Below are positions 6,615 through 16,252 of a stretch of 64,000 nucleotides of DNA, in pieces. This DNA comes from Slackia sp. ZJ119 (GTDB lineage Bacteria; Actinomycetota; Coriobacteriia; Coriobacteriales; Eggerthellaceae): positions 1 through 64,000 of the forward strand of contig NZ_JAAKEN010000001.1 of assembly GCF_011039175.1 (NCBI RefSeq), read 5' to 3'. Each line of letters opens with the position of its first letter. The first letter of the stretch is position 1. The notes under the pieces were generated by a model, which did no database searches, had not been told where the DNA came from, and was given only the letters and a program-made list of their open reading frames with translations. Both the position numbers and the translations under genes were made by a program.

Positions 6615-8489
6615 ATGCCACAAGCAAATCCCCAGGCCGTAGGCTTGTTTTTAGAATCGTTTTTCGACGAGCTGTGCGCGTGCGGCGTGCGCAACGTGGT
6701 GGTGTGCCCCGGCTCGCGATCGACCCCGCTGGCCATGACGGCGTTCGAGCTGTCCCAGCGCGATCCGAAGCGGCTGCGCGTGCTGGTCGACGTCGACGAG
6801 CGCGGCGCGGCGTTTGCGGCGCTGGGAATGGGAAAGGCGACCGGCGTTCCGGCGGCGGTGATCTGCACGTCGGGGTCTGCCGTGGCTAACTTTTACCCGG
6901 CGGTGCTGGAGGCTGAATCGTCCGGCGTGCCGCTGCTGCTGCTGACCGGCGACCGCCCGCCGCAGCTGCAGGGCCTCGGCGCCCCGCAAACGTGCGACCA
7001 GCTGCACCTGTTCGGCTCGCACGTCCGCGCGTTTCGCCAGATGCCGGTGCCGGACGCCTCGGAAGACGTGCTGGCCTTCGCGCGTCAGGCGGCAAAAGAG
7101 GCGGTCGTCGCCTGTGCGCCGCGCCGCGGTCTGGGCAGTTTGTCGGTGCCGGTGGCGGGTGCGAGCACAGGCGGCGCGGTTCATCTGAACTTCCCGTTTG
7201 ACGAGCCGCTCAAGCCGGACTTCTCGGAGCATTCGCCTGCCGAGGCCCTCGGCAACCCTTCGCTCGTGGCAAAGATCAAGGCGCTGCGGTCCAAGGAGAT
7301 CGAAGGCTGCATTGCGCCGGCGACGTGTGAGCCGAGCGACAAGGCCATCGAAAGCCTTTTGCACACGCTGCGCAAAAAGCGCGTGCTGATGGTGGCCGGC
7401 GACGGCGCCGTGTTTTCGGAACGGGAAGCCCGCGCCGTGCTTGACCTGGCCGATTATGCATCCATCCCCGTTTTGGCCGACCCGCTTTCAGGCTTGCGCT
7501 GTCGCGGCTACGGCGTCTCCATCGAGGCTTACGACGCCGTTTTGGCCTCGCCGCAGGGCATGCCCGAAGCGCTGCGCCCTGAGGCCGTCATCCGCTTCGG
7601 CCGCTACCCGGTGTCGAAGCGTTTGACGCAGTGGCTGCGGAAGCTGTCGGCGGAAGGCATGTTCGCCGTAGTGGTCGATCCGTGCGAGACGCGCGATTTC
7701 AATGCGGCGACAGACATCTATCTGCCCTGTTCAGCGGCTGGTTTTGCGAGCGCGATCACCGGCAACTGGATCGGGCGGTCCAAGCATATCATCGGCGTGA
7801 CGCCGACGCAGCGGTCGTTTTTGGGCGCATGGATGCAGGCGAACGAAAACAGTGCAGCCATGCTCGACCAGGTCGAACGCGCCGAAGGGGCGGACTCGTT
7901 CGAGGGCGCCTACGTGCACGCGCTCGTAGACGAGCTGCCGCCTGACGCGTGCCTGTTCGTGGGGAACTCCATGAGCATCCGCGCGGTCGACACGTTTTGT
8001 CGCCGCCAAGGCACGACGATCCAGATTCTGGGAAACCGCGGGCTGAACGGCATCGACGGCACCGTGTCGACGATGTTCGGGGCGTCATGGGCCCAGCCGA
8101 TGCGTCCGGTGACGCTGCTCGTGGGCGACCTGGCCCTGTTGCACGACCTGAACGCGCTGGCACTGCAACGCGAGCTGTTCGCGCTCGGCCTGCCCGCGCC
8201 GAGCATCACCATCGTCTTGCTCAACAACAACGGCGGCGCCATTTTCGACATGCTGCCGCAGCAGTCCGACGAGCCGTATTTCGAGCGGCTGTTCCTCACG
8301 CCGCAAGACGTCGACTTCGAGTCGGCCGCGCGGGCGTTTTCGGTCCCTTACCAGCGCGTCGGCTCGGTCGCGGAGTTTCGCGAGGCGTACCAGGCGCAGA
8401 CGGGCAAGCCTGGGTTTCACCTGATTGAGATAAAAGTCCCGCTCAGGGGCGTGAAAGATCGCTACGCGCCTTATTGGGGGCTTGCGTGA
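6615..8489 (+). CDS. menD: SEPHCHC synthase
   Basis: 624 residues. A thiamine-diphosphate enzyme joining 2-oxoglutarate-derived succinic semialdehyde to isochorismate, the first committed step of menaquinone synthesis. The N-terminal Pyr domain has GSRSTP (residues 33-38) and the catalytic-type Glu in DERGAAFAALG (Glu62); LLTGDRPPQLQG follows near 112. The C-terminal PP domain has GNRGLNGIDGTVS (about 475) and NNNGGAIFDM (about 537) for ThDP/Mg binding. The ATG at 6615 is preceded by AAGGAG. It overlaps or abuts menH and probably forms an operon menD-menH-menB-menEC. Slightly longer than most MenD proteins (about 550-580). Secure. Confidence 0.96.
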   Translation: MPQANPQAVGLFLESFFDELCACGVRNVVVCPGSRSTPLAMTAFELSQRDPKRLRVLVDVDERGAAFAALGMGKATGVPAAVICTSGSAVANFYPAVLEAESSGVPLLLLTGDRPPQLQGLGAPQTCDQLHLFGSHVRAFRQMPVPDASEDVLAFARQAAKEAVVACAPRRGLGSLSVPVAGASTGGAVHLNFPFDEPLKPDFSEHSPAEALGNPSLVAKIKALRSKEIEGCIAPATCEPSDKAIESLLHTLRKKRVLMVAGDGAVFSEREARAVLDLADYASIPVLADPLSGLRCRGYGVSIEAYDAVLASPQGMPEALRPEAVIRFGRYPVSKRLTQWLRKLSAEGMFAVVVDPCETRDFNAATDIYLPCSAAGFASAITGNWIGRSKHIIGVTPTQRSFLGAWMQANENSAAMLDQVERAEGADSFEGAYVHALVDELPPDACLFVGNSMSIRAVDTFCRRQGTTIQILGNRGLNGIDGTVSTMFGASWAQPMRPVTLLVGDLALLHDLNALALQRELFALGLPAPSITIVLLNNNGGAIFDMLPQQSDEPYFERLFLTPQDVDFESAARAFSVPYQRVGSVAEFREAYQAQTGKPGFHLIEIKVPLRGVKDRYAPYWGLA

Positions 8490-8506
8490 GGGAAGGTTGC
8501 GGTCGC

Positions 8507-9655
8507 ATGGACGTTGGCGGCGTTTGCTACGGGCATCGGTGGTGGGCGCCCGAAGCGGGGCGGAACGTTTTGCCGCCAGTCGTGCTGGTGCATGGGTTCG
8601 CGCAGAGCGCCGCGTCGTGGGACGCGGTCGCTCGGCGTCTTGCCGAAGATCGGGCGGTATACGCGCTTGACCTGCTGGGATGCGGCGGTTCTGACTGCCC
8701 GGAAGATCCGGAAGCCTACAGCTTGGCGGCTCAAGGGCGGGCGCTGGCAGCGTTCGTGCGGCTTGTGCGCGAACAGGCCGCCGCGCCGGTCGCCTCGACG
8801 TGCGTCGGACGTGCTGCCTCCGCAGAAGATGCGGCCCTCGCCGGCGATGAGGCGTGCGTGGGGGTTCCAGCCCCCGTCAGTGGTGCGGCCCCGGTCGGCG
8901 CAACGTCTCCCGGGGGTGCAGCCTCCGCCGGAGCTCCGACCCCCGCCGGCGATGAGGCGGGCGTGGGAGCTCCAGCCTCCGCTGGAAGCGCTGCCCCCGC
9001 CGGAAGTGCGGCCCCAGCCGGCGCTGCCCCCGCCGGAAGCGCGGCCCCTGTCGGAGCTTCGGCCCCCGCCGGCGATAAGGCGATGTTTCACGTGAAACCT
9101 TGGGTGGTCGGCTACTCGATGGGCGGGCGCGTGCTGCTGGCTGCCGCAGCTGCCGACAAGGCGTTTCCCCAGTTCGTCGGCGGCGTCGTGTTGGAGTCGG
9201 CCGGTTTGGGTCCCGCCTCGGAGTCAGACCGCGCAGCCGCTGCCCGCGCTGACGCCCGCCATGCGGCGATGTTGCGCACCAAGGGCGTCAAGGCGTTTTT
9301 CGCATACTGGGAAGGCCTGCCGCTGTTCGAAACCCAGCGTGCGCTGCCCGACGACGTCCGCCGCTCTGTTGCCGCAGAGCGCCTGGCCCACGACGCCGAA
9401 TCGCTCGCCCGCGCCTTCGACTGCGCCGGCCAGCACTGCATGCCTGCCCGCGGCCAGGCGCTCGAAACCTTGCAGCGCCTGGTCGCCGCCGACGTTTCCG
9501 TGTGCTACTTGGCTGGCCAGCTCGACCGCAAATACGCCGCCCTTGCCGCGGATCTGCAGGCCGCCCTTCCTGCGGCGGCCGTGCGGATCATTCCCGGCGC
9601 CGGCCACAACACGCACCTGGAAAACCTCGAAGGCTTCCTGTCGGCTTGGACGTGA
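8507..9655 (+). CDS. menH: MenH-type alpha/beta hydrolase with a low-complexity insert
   Basis: 382 residues from ATG 8507, about 10 nt after GAGGGAAGG; earlier GTG/TTG starts would overlap menD. MenH eliminates pyruvate from SEPHCHC to give SHCHC. The hydrolase core shows [14 protein letters not shown] (about 28), [10 protein letters not shown] (about 57), the nucleophile elbow GYSMGG (about 202) and the C-terminal [11 protein letters not shown] with the catalytic His (about 364). Between the lid region and the nucleophile elbow sits about 100 residues of Ala/Pro/Gly repeats (about 85-195), absent from ordinary MenH of about 250 residues. The end of the insert encodes MFHVKP because the DNA there is a parS-like site. 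Assignment relies on the menD/menB context. Confidence 0.82.
   Translation: MDVGGVCYGHRWWAPEAGRNVLPPVVLVHGFAQSAASWDAVARRLAEDRAVYALDLLGCGGSDCPEDPEAYSLAAQGRALAAFVRLVREQAAAPVASTCVGRAASAEDAALAGDEACVGVPAPVSGAAPVGATSPGGAASAGAPTPAGDEAGVGAPASAGSAAPAGSAAPAGAAPAGSAAPVGASAPAGDKAMFHVKPWVVGYSMGGRVLLAAAAADKAFPQFVGGVVLESAGLGPASESDRAAAARADARHAAMLRTKGVKAFFAYWEGLPLFETQRALPDDVRRSVAAERLAHDAESLARAFDCAGQHCMPARGQALETLQRLVAADVSVCYLAGQLDRKYAALAADLQAALPAAAVRIIPGAGHNTHLENLEGFLSAWT
8790..9080 (+). repeat. GC-rich degenerate repeat inside menH
   Basis: Imperfect copies of units like GCCCCCGCCGGAAGTGCGG and GTCGGCGCAACGTCT encode runs such as [15 protein letters not shown]. It is in frame throughout and looks like a slippage-prone expansion within the gene. 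Confidence 0.7.
9084..9099. promoter_or_regulatory. parS-like ParB binding site
   Basis: TGTTTCACGTGAAACC matches the bacterial parS consensus TGTTTCACGTGAAACA at 15 of 16 positions, with the palindromic core GTTTCACGTGAAAC perfect. It lies in the menH coding sequence at the end of the low-complexity insert. parS sites recruit ParB for chromosome segregation and are usually clustered around the replication origin, so this region may be origin-proximal. No ParA/ParB or dnaA gene is in the window. Confidence 0.75.
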
Positions 9656-9774
9656 CGACAGGGACGTTTGCCGCCGCGTCTGCCGTCCAGCCTCGCCGTC
9701 GCGTCGGTGCCGCATCTGCCGGCACATCTCCCTCCGGTTTTATTCCCGCTTCTCAACTTATGGCACGGCAAAAG

Positions 9775-9783
9775 TGTTACCAT
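9775..9783 (+). promoter_or_regulatory. Possible menB promoter, extended -10
   Basis: TGTTACCAT, about 43 nt upstream of the menB ATG, in a 170-bp gap after menH. A weak but plausible extended -10, similar to TGGTACCAT in front of the tat genes. Confidence 0.3.
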
Positions 9784-9825
9784 TTAAACCGTCTGCGCAC
9801 TGGACGAACACAGGAGGGAGCGTCG

Positions 9826-10665
9826 ATGAGCCAGGTCGAATGGCAGCCGGGCAAGGCCTATCGCGAAATCGTGTACGAAACCGCGGAAGGCATCGCGAAA
9901 ATCACCATCAACCGGCCGGAATGCCGCAACGCCTTCACGCCGCTGACCGTCAGCGAGCTGTTCGACGCGTTTTCCGAGGCGCGTGACGACGCAAGCGTGG
10001 GCGTCATCATCCTGACGGGCAAAAACCACGACGGCCGCCCCGAGGACCAGGCGTTTTGTTCGGGCGGCGACCAGAAGAAGCGCGGCAACGGCGGGTATGT
10101 GGGCGAGGACAACATTCCGCGCCTCAACGTGCTTGACGTGCAGCGGCTCATCCGCGTGGTGCCCAAGCCCGTGATCGCCATGGTGAACGGCTATGCCATC
10201 GGCGGCGGGCACGTGCTGTCCATCCTGTGCGACCTGACGATTGCGGCCGACACGGCGAAATTCGGGCAGACCGGCCCGAAGGTGGGCTCGTTCGATGCAG
10301 GGTACGGCGCGGGTTACTTGGCGGCCATCGTCGGCCAGAAGAAGGCTCGCGAGATCTGGTATTTGTGCCGCCAGTACACGGCCGCCGAAGCGCTGGAGAT
10401 GGGCCTGGTCAACAAGGTGGTTCCGTTCGATCAGCTCGAAGACGAGTGCGTGTCGTGGGCACGCGAGATGATGCAGTTCAGCCCCACGGCGCTGCGTTTC
10501 ATGAAGGCGTCGTTCAATGCGGCCACCGACGGGCTTGCAGGCCTGCAGCAGCTTGCCGGCGACGCGACGCTTTTGTATTACACGACCGACGAGGCGAAAG
10601 AGGGCCGCGACGCCTTCAAAGAGAAGCGCTCGCCCGACTTCAGCCGGTTCCCGAAATTCCCGTAA
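9826..10665 (+). CDS. menB: 1,4-dihydroxy-2-naphthoyl-CoA synthase
   Basis: 279 residues, a crotonase-fold enzyme that cyclises o-succinylbenzoyl-CoA to DHNA-CoA. The ATG at 9826 has a strong AGGAGGGAG site. Motifs: [25 protein letters not shown] (about 75-86, oxyanion hole and bicarbonate/Asp region), [12 protein letters not shown] (about 124-135), [17 protein letters not shown] (about 147-163). It follows menH by 170 bp and precedes the menE-menC fusion by 247 bp. Length and motifs match canonical MenB closely. Secure. Confidence 0.97.
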   Translation: MSQVEWQPGKAYREIVYETAEGIAKITINRPECRNAFTPLTVSELFDAFSEARDDASVGVIILTGKNHDGRPEDQAFCSGGDQKKRGNGGYVGEDNIPRLNVLDVQRLIRVVPKPVIAMVNGYAIGGGHVLSILCDLTIAADTAKFGQTGPKVGSFDAGYGAGYLAAIVGQKKAREIWYLCRQYTAAEALEMGLVNKVVPFDQLEDECVSWAREMMQFSPTALRFMKASFNAATDGLAGLQQLAGDATLLYYTTDEAKEGRDAFKEKRSPDFSRFPKFP

Positions 10666-10912
10666 GAACCCGAGCGCTGTACGGTCTGCAAACAGAAGCA
10701 AGTACGGAAGAAGGACTATCCAGCAACCCCGTCAAAGCCGCGGTCCCAGCCCAGCCTTCGGCGGCAGGGCCCGCCCCCGCTTCCGCCGGCGCTTCTTCAG
10801 CCTGACGTGCCCGCGCAACGCGTTCCGGCGCAGCTTCAACGTCTCGGCAGTCCTCGACCAAAGCGCCGCCATCCCGGCGGCAAAACCATTCGAAAGCGAG
10901 CGAAACATCCTC

Positions 10913-13825
10913 ATGATCAGCGCATTTGAGACCTCGGTGCGGCTGCACCCTCAAAAGACGTGCTTTTTGTACGTCAACGAGGCCGGCGAAGAAGAGGCGT
11001 ATTCCTATCGCGAAGTGCGCATGATCAGTGCGGCCTTGGCTCGCATTCTGCGGCGGCGCGGCGTGCGGCAGGGCGACTGCGTGTCGGTGGATTTGGCCAA
11101 CACGCCGGCGTTCGCGTTTCTTCTGCTGGCGGCGGCCTATGGCGGGTTTGTGCTCGTGGCGCTCAATCATCGGCTCACGGCGAGCGAAAAGCTGTCGCGC
11201 GTCATGGAGATCGACCGCAGGCACGGTCTGAACGTGGCGGCCGCAGTTGATGATTCTACCGTAACGGACCTGATCAACAGCGCAATGGCCCACCTTTCCG
11301 GCGACGACGCCCCGGCGGTCGTGCTGGATCGCCCGTCGCGCTCGGTCGTGAAGACCAAAGTCGAGCGGTCCCGCAAAGAACGCGTCCGCACGCTGTTCGG
11401 AGGCCGCATCGCCGCCATGGAGGCCCGTCCTCGCAGCACCCGCGCCAACGTCCGCGCGACCACCGGCCAAAGCTTGCAGCGCCGCCGCGACGAAACCGCC
11501 CGCCAAGACGCCGTCGAAGGCGTCATCCACTTCGCCGAACATGCGGCGTCGGTGTTCGACCGGTCGTCCCGGGCGCTGGTCATGTTCACGTCGGGCACGA
11601 CGGGCCACCCAAAAGCCGTTGCGCTCACCTGGGAAAACATCATCGACGCGGCGCTTGCTTCCAATTGGGTCCTCAACAAGCAGGGCGAGGGCCTGTGGCA
11701 GGCGGCCCTTCCGCTGTACCACATCGGCGGCTTTCAGGTGGTCGTGCGCAGCATCCTCAACGGCTCGCCGTTCGCGCTCTACCACAGCTTCGACGCGAAA
11801 CAGCTGATCGCGCACGGAAAGCGCATCGGCGCCACCCACGTGTCGGTCGTCGACAAGATGCTGCAGGACCTGCTGGCCCACGGGTCGCGCGAAACGCTTG
11901 CCCGCTACGAATGCGTGCTGCTGGGCGGCGGCCCGCTGAATCCGTCGACGCTTGCGCGGGCCTGGTCGAGCGGCGTGCGCGTGTATGCGAGCTACGGCAT
12001 GACCGAGACGTCGTCGCAGATTGCGTGCGCCCTGGTCACGCCGTCGTTTCAAGGAGGCTTGCACCTGTTGGACGGCTACGAGGCGCAAATCGTCGATCCC
12101 GATGCGCAGGGCGTGGGGCGCTTGGCCGTCAAGGGCCCTGGTGTCTTCAACGGCTACCTGAACGCCCGCGCGGCCTTCACGGTGGACGGGTTTTTCCTCA
12201 CGGGCGACTCGGCCGCGCTGCTCGGCGGCCGGCTGTACGTGAAGGAGCGCACCGAGGACATGTTCGTGTCGGGCGGCGAAAACGTCTATCCGGCCGAAAT
12301 CTGCCAACGGCTGCTGCAGATTCCCTCGGTCAGCGACGCGTACGTGTTCGGCGCCCACGACGCCCGGTGGGGCCGCCGCCCCATCGCGTTTGTGGAGCGC
12401 GACCGCCGCGCCGCGGCCGCCGGGGCTCCAGCAGCGGGCCAGCAAGGTTTGCCGCAGACGAATCACCTGGTCAAGCTTGGCATCGAAGAGCAGCTGCAGG
12501 CGCGGCTTTCCAAGCTCTACCAGCCCAAGCACGTGTTCGTGGTCGACCAGTTCCCCCGCAGCGGCATCGGAAAAGTAAACCGCGGCTTACTTCAAGAGAG
12601 CTACCAGCAGCGCATCCAGGTGGAAAAGGTGACGCTGTACCGCATCAGCATGCCGTTCAAGAAGCCGTTCCACACGCCGAAAGAAACGCTGCGGCACCGC
12701 GAAGTGATCATCGTCGAAGTGACCGACTACGCGGGCCGCACGGGGCTGGGCGAGTGCTCGACGTTCACGACCGATTGGTATCTGCCCGAAATCCTCGACG
12801 ACGACGAGCGCGTGTTGCGCGAGCGGTTGGCGCCGGTGGTGCTGGAAACGCCGATGCTGCACCCGGCCGACGCGGAAGGCGTGTTTGCGAGCTACCCCGA
12901 GCTTGAGGACTTCCCCTTCGCGCGGGCAGCCATTGAGCAGGCGTTATGGGACCTGTACGGCAAGATCGTGCAGAAGCCGCTGTGGCAGCTGATCGGCGGG
13001 GAGGCCAAAGGACTGACAAAGCCGCCGACGCCCGCGCAGCTTCCGGCCGACCAGACGGCGCCGGAGACCATTCTTGCTCCGGCAGGCGTCGTTTTGGGCG
13101 TCGGGCCGGTGGGCGAGACGGTCGCCCTGGCTCGCCAGTGCGTGGAGGCGGGCTATTCGCGGTTGAAGCTGAAGGTGGTGCCGGGTTCGGCCTTCGCGTG
13201 CGCCTCTGCCGTGAGAGAGTCGTTTCCGCAGGTCATGCTTTCGGTCGACGCAAACCAGAGCTTCACGTTCCGCTCGATGGACGAACTGGTGGGGCTCGAT
13301 TCGCTGCGGCTTTCCTGGATCGAAGAGCCGCTGGCGCTTGACGATGCCAGCGCCCCGCCGTCGACGGACATCTTCGCGCGGCTGTCGAAGCTGCAAAGCG
13401 CCATGAAGACGCCCATCTGCATCGACGAGTCCATCGAGTACCCGCGCGACTTGGCCCGTGCGCTCAGATACCCGAACCTGACGTGCTTCGCCGTGAAGCT
13501 GTCGAAGTTCGGCGGGGTGGAGCCGACCATCGAGTTCATGCGGCTGGCGAAGGCTCGCGGCATGAAGGTGTGGATGAGCGGCATGTACGAGACCGGCATC
13601 GGGCGGCGGTTCAGCGCGGCGTTCGAGTCGGTGGCGGCGGTGTCGATGCCCGGCGACGTCGGCGCCACGTCGCGCTACTTCGCGACCGACATCACAAGCC
13701 CGCCGTACGAGACAGTGCAGGGCTCCATTCCCCTGAACACGGCCGGCCATCCCTACGGGATCGGCTGCGAGCTGGACCGCCAAGCCTTGCAGTCGGTCCT
13801 GGTCAGCCGCACTGTCATCGGGTAG
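10913..13825 (+). CDS. menE-menC: MenE-MenC fusion: OSB-CoA ligase plus o-succinylbenzoate synthase
   Basis: About 970 residues from ATG 10913; the frame is open further upstream, but that part overlaps menB and lacks protein-like sequence. Residues 1-560 are an acyl-CoA synthetase: P-loop MFTSGTTGHPKA (about 222), YASYGMTETSSQI, GDSAALLGGRLYVKERTEDM and the C-terminal lysine motif SGIGKVNR. From about 570 to the end it is an enolase-superfamily MenC: LKLKVV (catalytic Lys pair, about 752), SVDANQ, WIEEPL and CIDES (metal ligands, about 776-836), AVKLSK (about 861). The two activities make o-succinylbenzoate and then its CoA ester. The order is reversed from the pathway but gives direct channelling potential. 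The synthetase half carries a basic Arg-rich insert (about 145-200). Confidence 0.92.
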   Translation: MISAFETSVRLHPQKTCFLYVNEAGEEEAYSYREVRMISAALARILRRRGVRQGDCVSVDLANTPAFAFLLLAAAYGGFVLVALNHRLTASEKLSRVMEIDRRHGLNVAAAVDDSTVTDLINSAMAHLSGDDAPAVVLDRPSRSVVKTKVERSRKERVRTLFGGRIAAMEARPRSTRANVRATTGQSLQRRRDETARQDAVEGVIHFAEHAASVFDRSSRALVMFTSGTTGHPKAVALTWENIIDAALASNWVLNKQGEGLWQAALPLYHIGGFQVVVRSILNGSPFALYHSFDAKQLIAHGKRIGATHVSVVDKMLQDLLAHGSRETLARYECVLLGGGPLNPSTLARAWSSGVRVYASYGMTETSSQIACALVTPSFQGGLHLLDGYEAQIVDPDAQGVGRLAVKGPGVFNGYLNARAAFTVDGFFLTGDSAALLGGRLYVKERTEDMFVSGGENVYPAEICQRLLQIPSVSDAYVFGAHDARWGRRPIAFVERDRRAAAAGAPAAGQQGLPQTNHLVKLGIEEQLQARLSKLYQPKHVFVVDQFPRSGIGKVNRGLLQESYQQRIQVEKVTLYRISMPFKKPFHTPKETLRHREVIIVEVTDYAGRTGLGECSTFTTDWYLPEILDDDERVLRERLAPVVLETPMLHPADAEGVFASYPELEDFPFARAAIEQALWDLYGKIVQKPLWQLIGGEAKGLTKPPTPAQLPADQTAPETILAPAGVVLGVGPVGETVALARQCVEAGYSRLKLKVVPGSAFACASAVRESFPQVMLSVDANQSFTFRSMDELVGLDSLRLSWIEEPLALDDASAPPSTDIFARLSKLQSAMKTPICIDESIEYPRDLARALRYPNLTCFAVKLSKFGGVEPTIEFMRLAKARGMKVWMSGMYETGIGRRFSAAFESVAAVSMPGDVGATSRYFATDITSPPYETVQGSIPLNTAGHPYGIGCELDRQALQSVLVSRTVIG

Positions 13826-14536
13826 GGCTTTGTTTTGCTCGCGGCACGCGGGCGGGGTATGGCCTTGTCTTCGCGCCGGGCGGGACTGGGCGTATGTGCG
13901 GGGGTTTGGCCTTGCTTGTGCGCAGGACGGGGCTTGGCTTCGCTCGCGTGATGCGGGCAGGGTTTTGCGGCGCTCGCAGGCTTTGACGCTTTGGCTTGCG
14001 GGGCAAGGCGCGTTTGCGGGGTTTTGGCGCTCACGGCGATGCGTGTAGATGCTCGCAAGGCCGTACATGCGCGATTTCATATGAAGAAAATGTGTGTTGG
14101 AGATTTTAAGGCCTGATATTTCCGGTTGTCGCATCTTTTTGGCGAAAATCGGGGGCAAATGAGGCGAAAAAGGGCCGAAAAATGCGCGAAACGGGCCTTC
14201 TGGGGTGCGGAAGTGCTGGAAACTACGGTATATATACGGCTAAAAGCCGGTCGTTCGACCAGTGGCGGAGGCAAAAAGATGCGAACGGACGTAAATATCG
14301 AGTCAAGAATCTCCAACACACAAATTCTACACATTAGGCGCCGCAAAAACACGCCCGAAACGGGGAATCTGCCTCGGACGGAAGCGGCCGAGGGGCATCT
14401 GTCGCCTCGCTCTTCCCGCTGACTGCCATCGGCCGCAACCGTTTGTAACGGGATGGAAAAAACAGGGCCTGCTCAGTGGGAGATTGCATGATTACGGTAA
14501 GATATGCAGAATTGTACAAGGAGAAACGAGGTAATC
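13826..14536. other. Intergenic region menC-permease
   Basis: 710 bp. 13826-14079 is G/T-rich low-complexity DNA with no supported gene. 14080-14334 is nested element copy B. 14335-14536 leads to the permease and has an AAGGAG site at 14517-14522. Confidence 0.6.
14080..14334 (+). repeat. Nested palindromic intergenic element, copy B
   Basis: 255 bp. Left arm TATGAAGAAAATGTGTG, right arm the complement of TGTGTAGAATTTGTGTG. Inner repeat GCATCTTTTTG (about 14131) pairs perfectly with CAAAAAGATGC (14272-14282), a compensated variant of the GCATCATTTTG found in most copies. Centre ACGGTATATATACGG (14225-14239). Confidence 0.92.
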
Positions 14537-16066
14537 ATGAGAGCTTCAGGTTCGTCGGGCGTCACAAAAGTGAGCGGCCTGTCAACCACCCCCGGCGGAG
14601 AACCGGGCCTTCCTGGCATCGATGCGAACGCCGGACACGGCAATCTGGGCCTGTTTCGCCTGGTTACGACGGTCATCACGCTCATCATCGGCGCTGGCGT
14701 GTTTTCGCTCTCCGGCGACCAGGCTGCCGGCGGCGCAAGCGGCTGGGCCATCATTACGGCGTGGAGCATCTCGGCCATCGGCGTGTTGTGCCTGGTGCTG
14801 TGCTTTTTCGCCCTGTCGCGCGTGAAGCCGAACCTCAAAGGCGGCATCTACAGTTATGCAAGCACCGGCTTCGGCGACTTTTTGGGCTTCAACAGCGCCT
14901 GGGGCTACTGGATCTCGGCCCTGCTCTGCACGGTCAGCTTCTCGGCCCTGCTGTTCAGCGCGATGTCGTACTTCTTCCCGGTGTTCGGCGCCGGCAACAA
15001 TCTGCCGTCCATCATCGGGGCCAGCGTCATCTTGTGGTTCTACATCTTCTTGGTGTCGCGCGGCATCAAGGAGGTGACCGGCATAAACGCCGTCATCACC
15101 ATTTCGAAGATCGTGCCTATTTTCGTGGCCATCCTGTCCATCATCTTCCTGGCGAAGTTCGACCCGGCCATCTTCATGGAGAACCTCTCCCACGGCGCCG
15201 ACCCCAGCTTGTCGTTCTTCGACCAGGTCAGCAACACGATGATGGTGACCATCTGGGTGTTCGTCGGCATCGAGGGCGCCGTGGCCATTTCGGGCCGCGC
15301 CAAGAAAGACTCCGACGTCGGCAAGGCGACCATCATCGCGTTTGCGTGCGTGTTGACCATCTACCTGCTGGTTTCCATGCTTTCGATGGGCGTCATGCCG
15401 CTGTCGCAGCTGGCCGAGCTGTCCAACCCGCCGCTGGCCGGCGTCATGGAATACGCGGTCGGCGAGTGGGGCGCCATCCTCATCAACTTCGGCGTCATCT
15501 TGTCGCTCATCGGCGCCATGCTCGGCTACACCGTGCTGTGGAGCGAGTCGCCCTACGAAGCGGCCTCGCAAGGCGTGTTCATCAAGGAGTTCGCGAAAAC
15601 CAACGGCAAGGGCGCTCCGGTCGTCACGCTGGTCGCAAGCGGCGTGGTCATTGAGATCTTCCTGATCACCATGTTGTTCGGCGAGCAGACCTACCAGTTC
15701 TTCTACACGCTGTCCGCCGGCATGATCCTGCTGCCGTATCTGCTGTCCGCCGCGTACTTCGCGAAGATCACGTTTACCGAGCCGCAGGCGTTCAAGGGGC
15801 GTCTGGGCGGATCGATCATGGCGTGGCGCATTTTCGGCATCTTCGGCGTGGTGTATTCGTTCTTCCTGGCGTGGGCGTCGGGCGCGGTCGGGCTGACCAT
15901 CATGTCGCTTCTGTACCTGCCGGGCATCTTTGTGTACATCAGGGGCAAGAAGGAACGCAGCCAGCCCTATCTGGCGACCATGGTGGACAAGGTGGTCGTG
16001 GGGATCATCGTGGTTGCGTCCGTCGTGTCGCTCGTGCTGATCGTGACGGGCGTCGTCACGTTTTAA
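14537..16066 (+). CDS. APC-family basic amino-acid antiporter (ArcD/APA type)
   Basis: 509 residues from ATG 14537, which follows AAGGAGAAACGAGG. An integral membrane protein of about 12 hydrophobic segments. The first contains GAGVFSLSGDQAAGG, matching the substrate-binding GxGIF-like break of the APA subfamily (arginine/ornithine, lysine/cadaverine antiporters), followed by LKGGIYSYASTGFGDFLGFNSAWGY split across TM2-3. It would exchange a cationic amino acid for its product across the cytoplasmic membrane. Arginine-ornithine exchange for the deiminase pathway is the likely use in this group, but no arc genes are nearby, so the substrate is inferred. It is monocistronic with a hairpin 10 bp after the stop. 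Confidence 0.82.
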   Translation: MRASGSSGVTKVSGLSTTPGGEPGLPGIDANAGHGNLGLFRLVTTVITLIIGAGVFSLSGDQAAGGASGWAIITAWSISAIGVLCLVLCFFALSRVKPNLKGGIYSYASTGFGDFLGFNSAWGYWISALLCTVSFSALLFSAMSYFFPVFGAGNNLPSIIGASVILWFYIFLVSRGIKEVTGINAVITISKIVPIFVAILSIIFLAKFDPAIFMENLSHGADPSLSFFDQVSNTMMVTIWVFVGIEGAVAISGRAKKDSDVGKATIIAFACVLTIYLLVSMLSMGVMPLSQLAELSNPPLAGVMEYAVGEWGAILINFGVILSLIGAMLGYTVLWSESPYEAASQGVFIKEFAKTNGKGAPVVTLVASGVVIEIFLITMLFGEQTYQFFYTLSAGMILLPYLLSAAYFAKITFTEPQAFKGRLGGSIMAWRIFGIFGVVYSFFLAWASGAVGLTIMSLLYLPGIFVYIRGKKERSQPYLATMVDKVVVGIIVVASVVSLVLIVTGVVTF

Positions 16067-16075
16067 CGGCCGGTG

Positions 16076-16108
16076 CGTCGGAAGCCGCCGGCCCGGTAGC
16101 TTCCGACG
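16076..16108 (+). terminator. Hairpin after the permease
   Basis: CGTCGGAAGC (16076-16085) pairs perfectly with GCTTCCGACG (16099-16108). No U-tract, so either a weak or factor-assisted terminator. Confidence 0.45.
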
Positions 16109-16252
16109 TGCCTGCTCGCCGGCATGCTGGCTATTCCGGCCGCGCAGCAGCACCGCTCTCGCCGCAACGCCGCGCCGCCCGCGGCAGCAGCACCGCTCTC
16201 GCCGCAATGCCGCCCCGCCTGGTCCGCACGCCTGCCGAAGGCGCGTGCCTTT

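Noticed and set aside
10517-10912. N-terminal extension of MenE-MenC
   Set aside because: The first 132 codons overlap menB, are Arg/Ser-rich and not protein-like; ATG 10913 begins the recognisable ligase.
14504-14536. Earlier ATG for the permease
   Set aside because: The frame is open from 14504, but the AGGAG ribosome site lies inside that extension, in front of ATG 14537.
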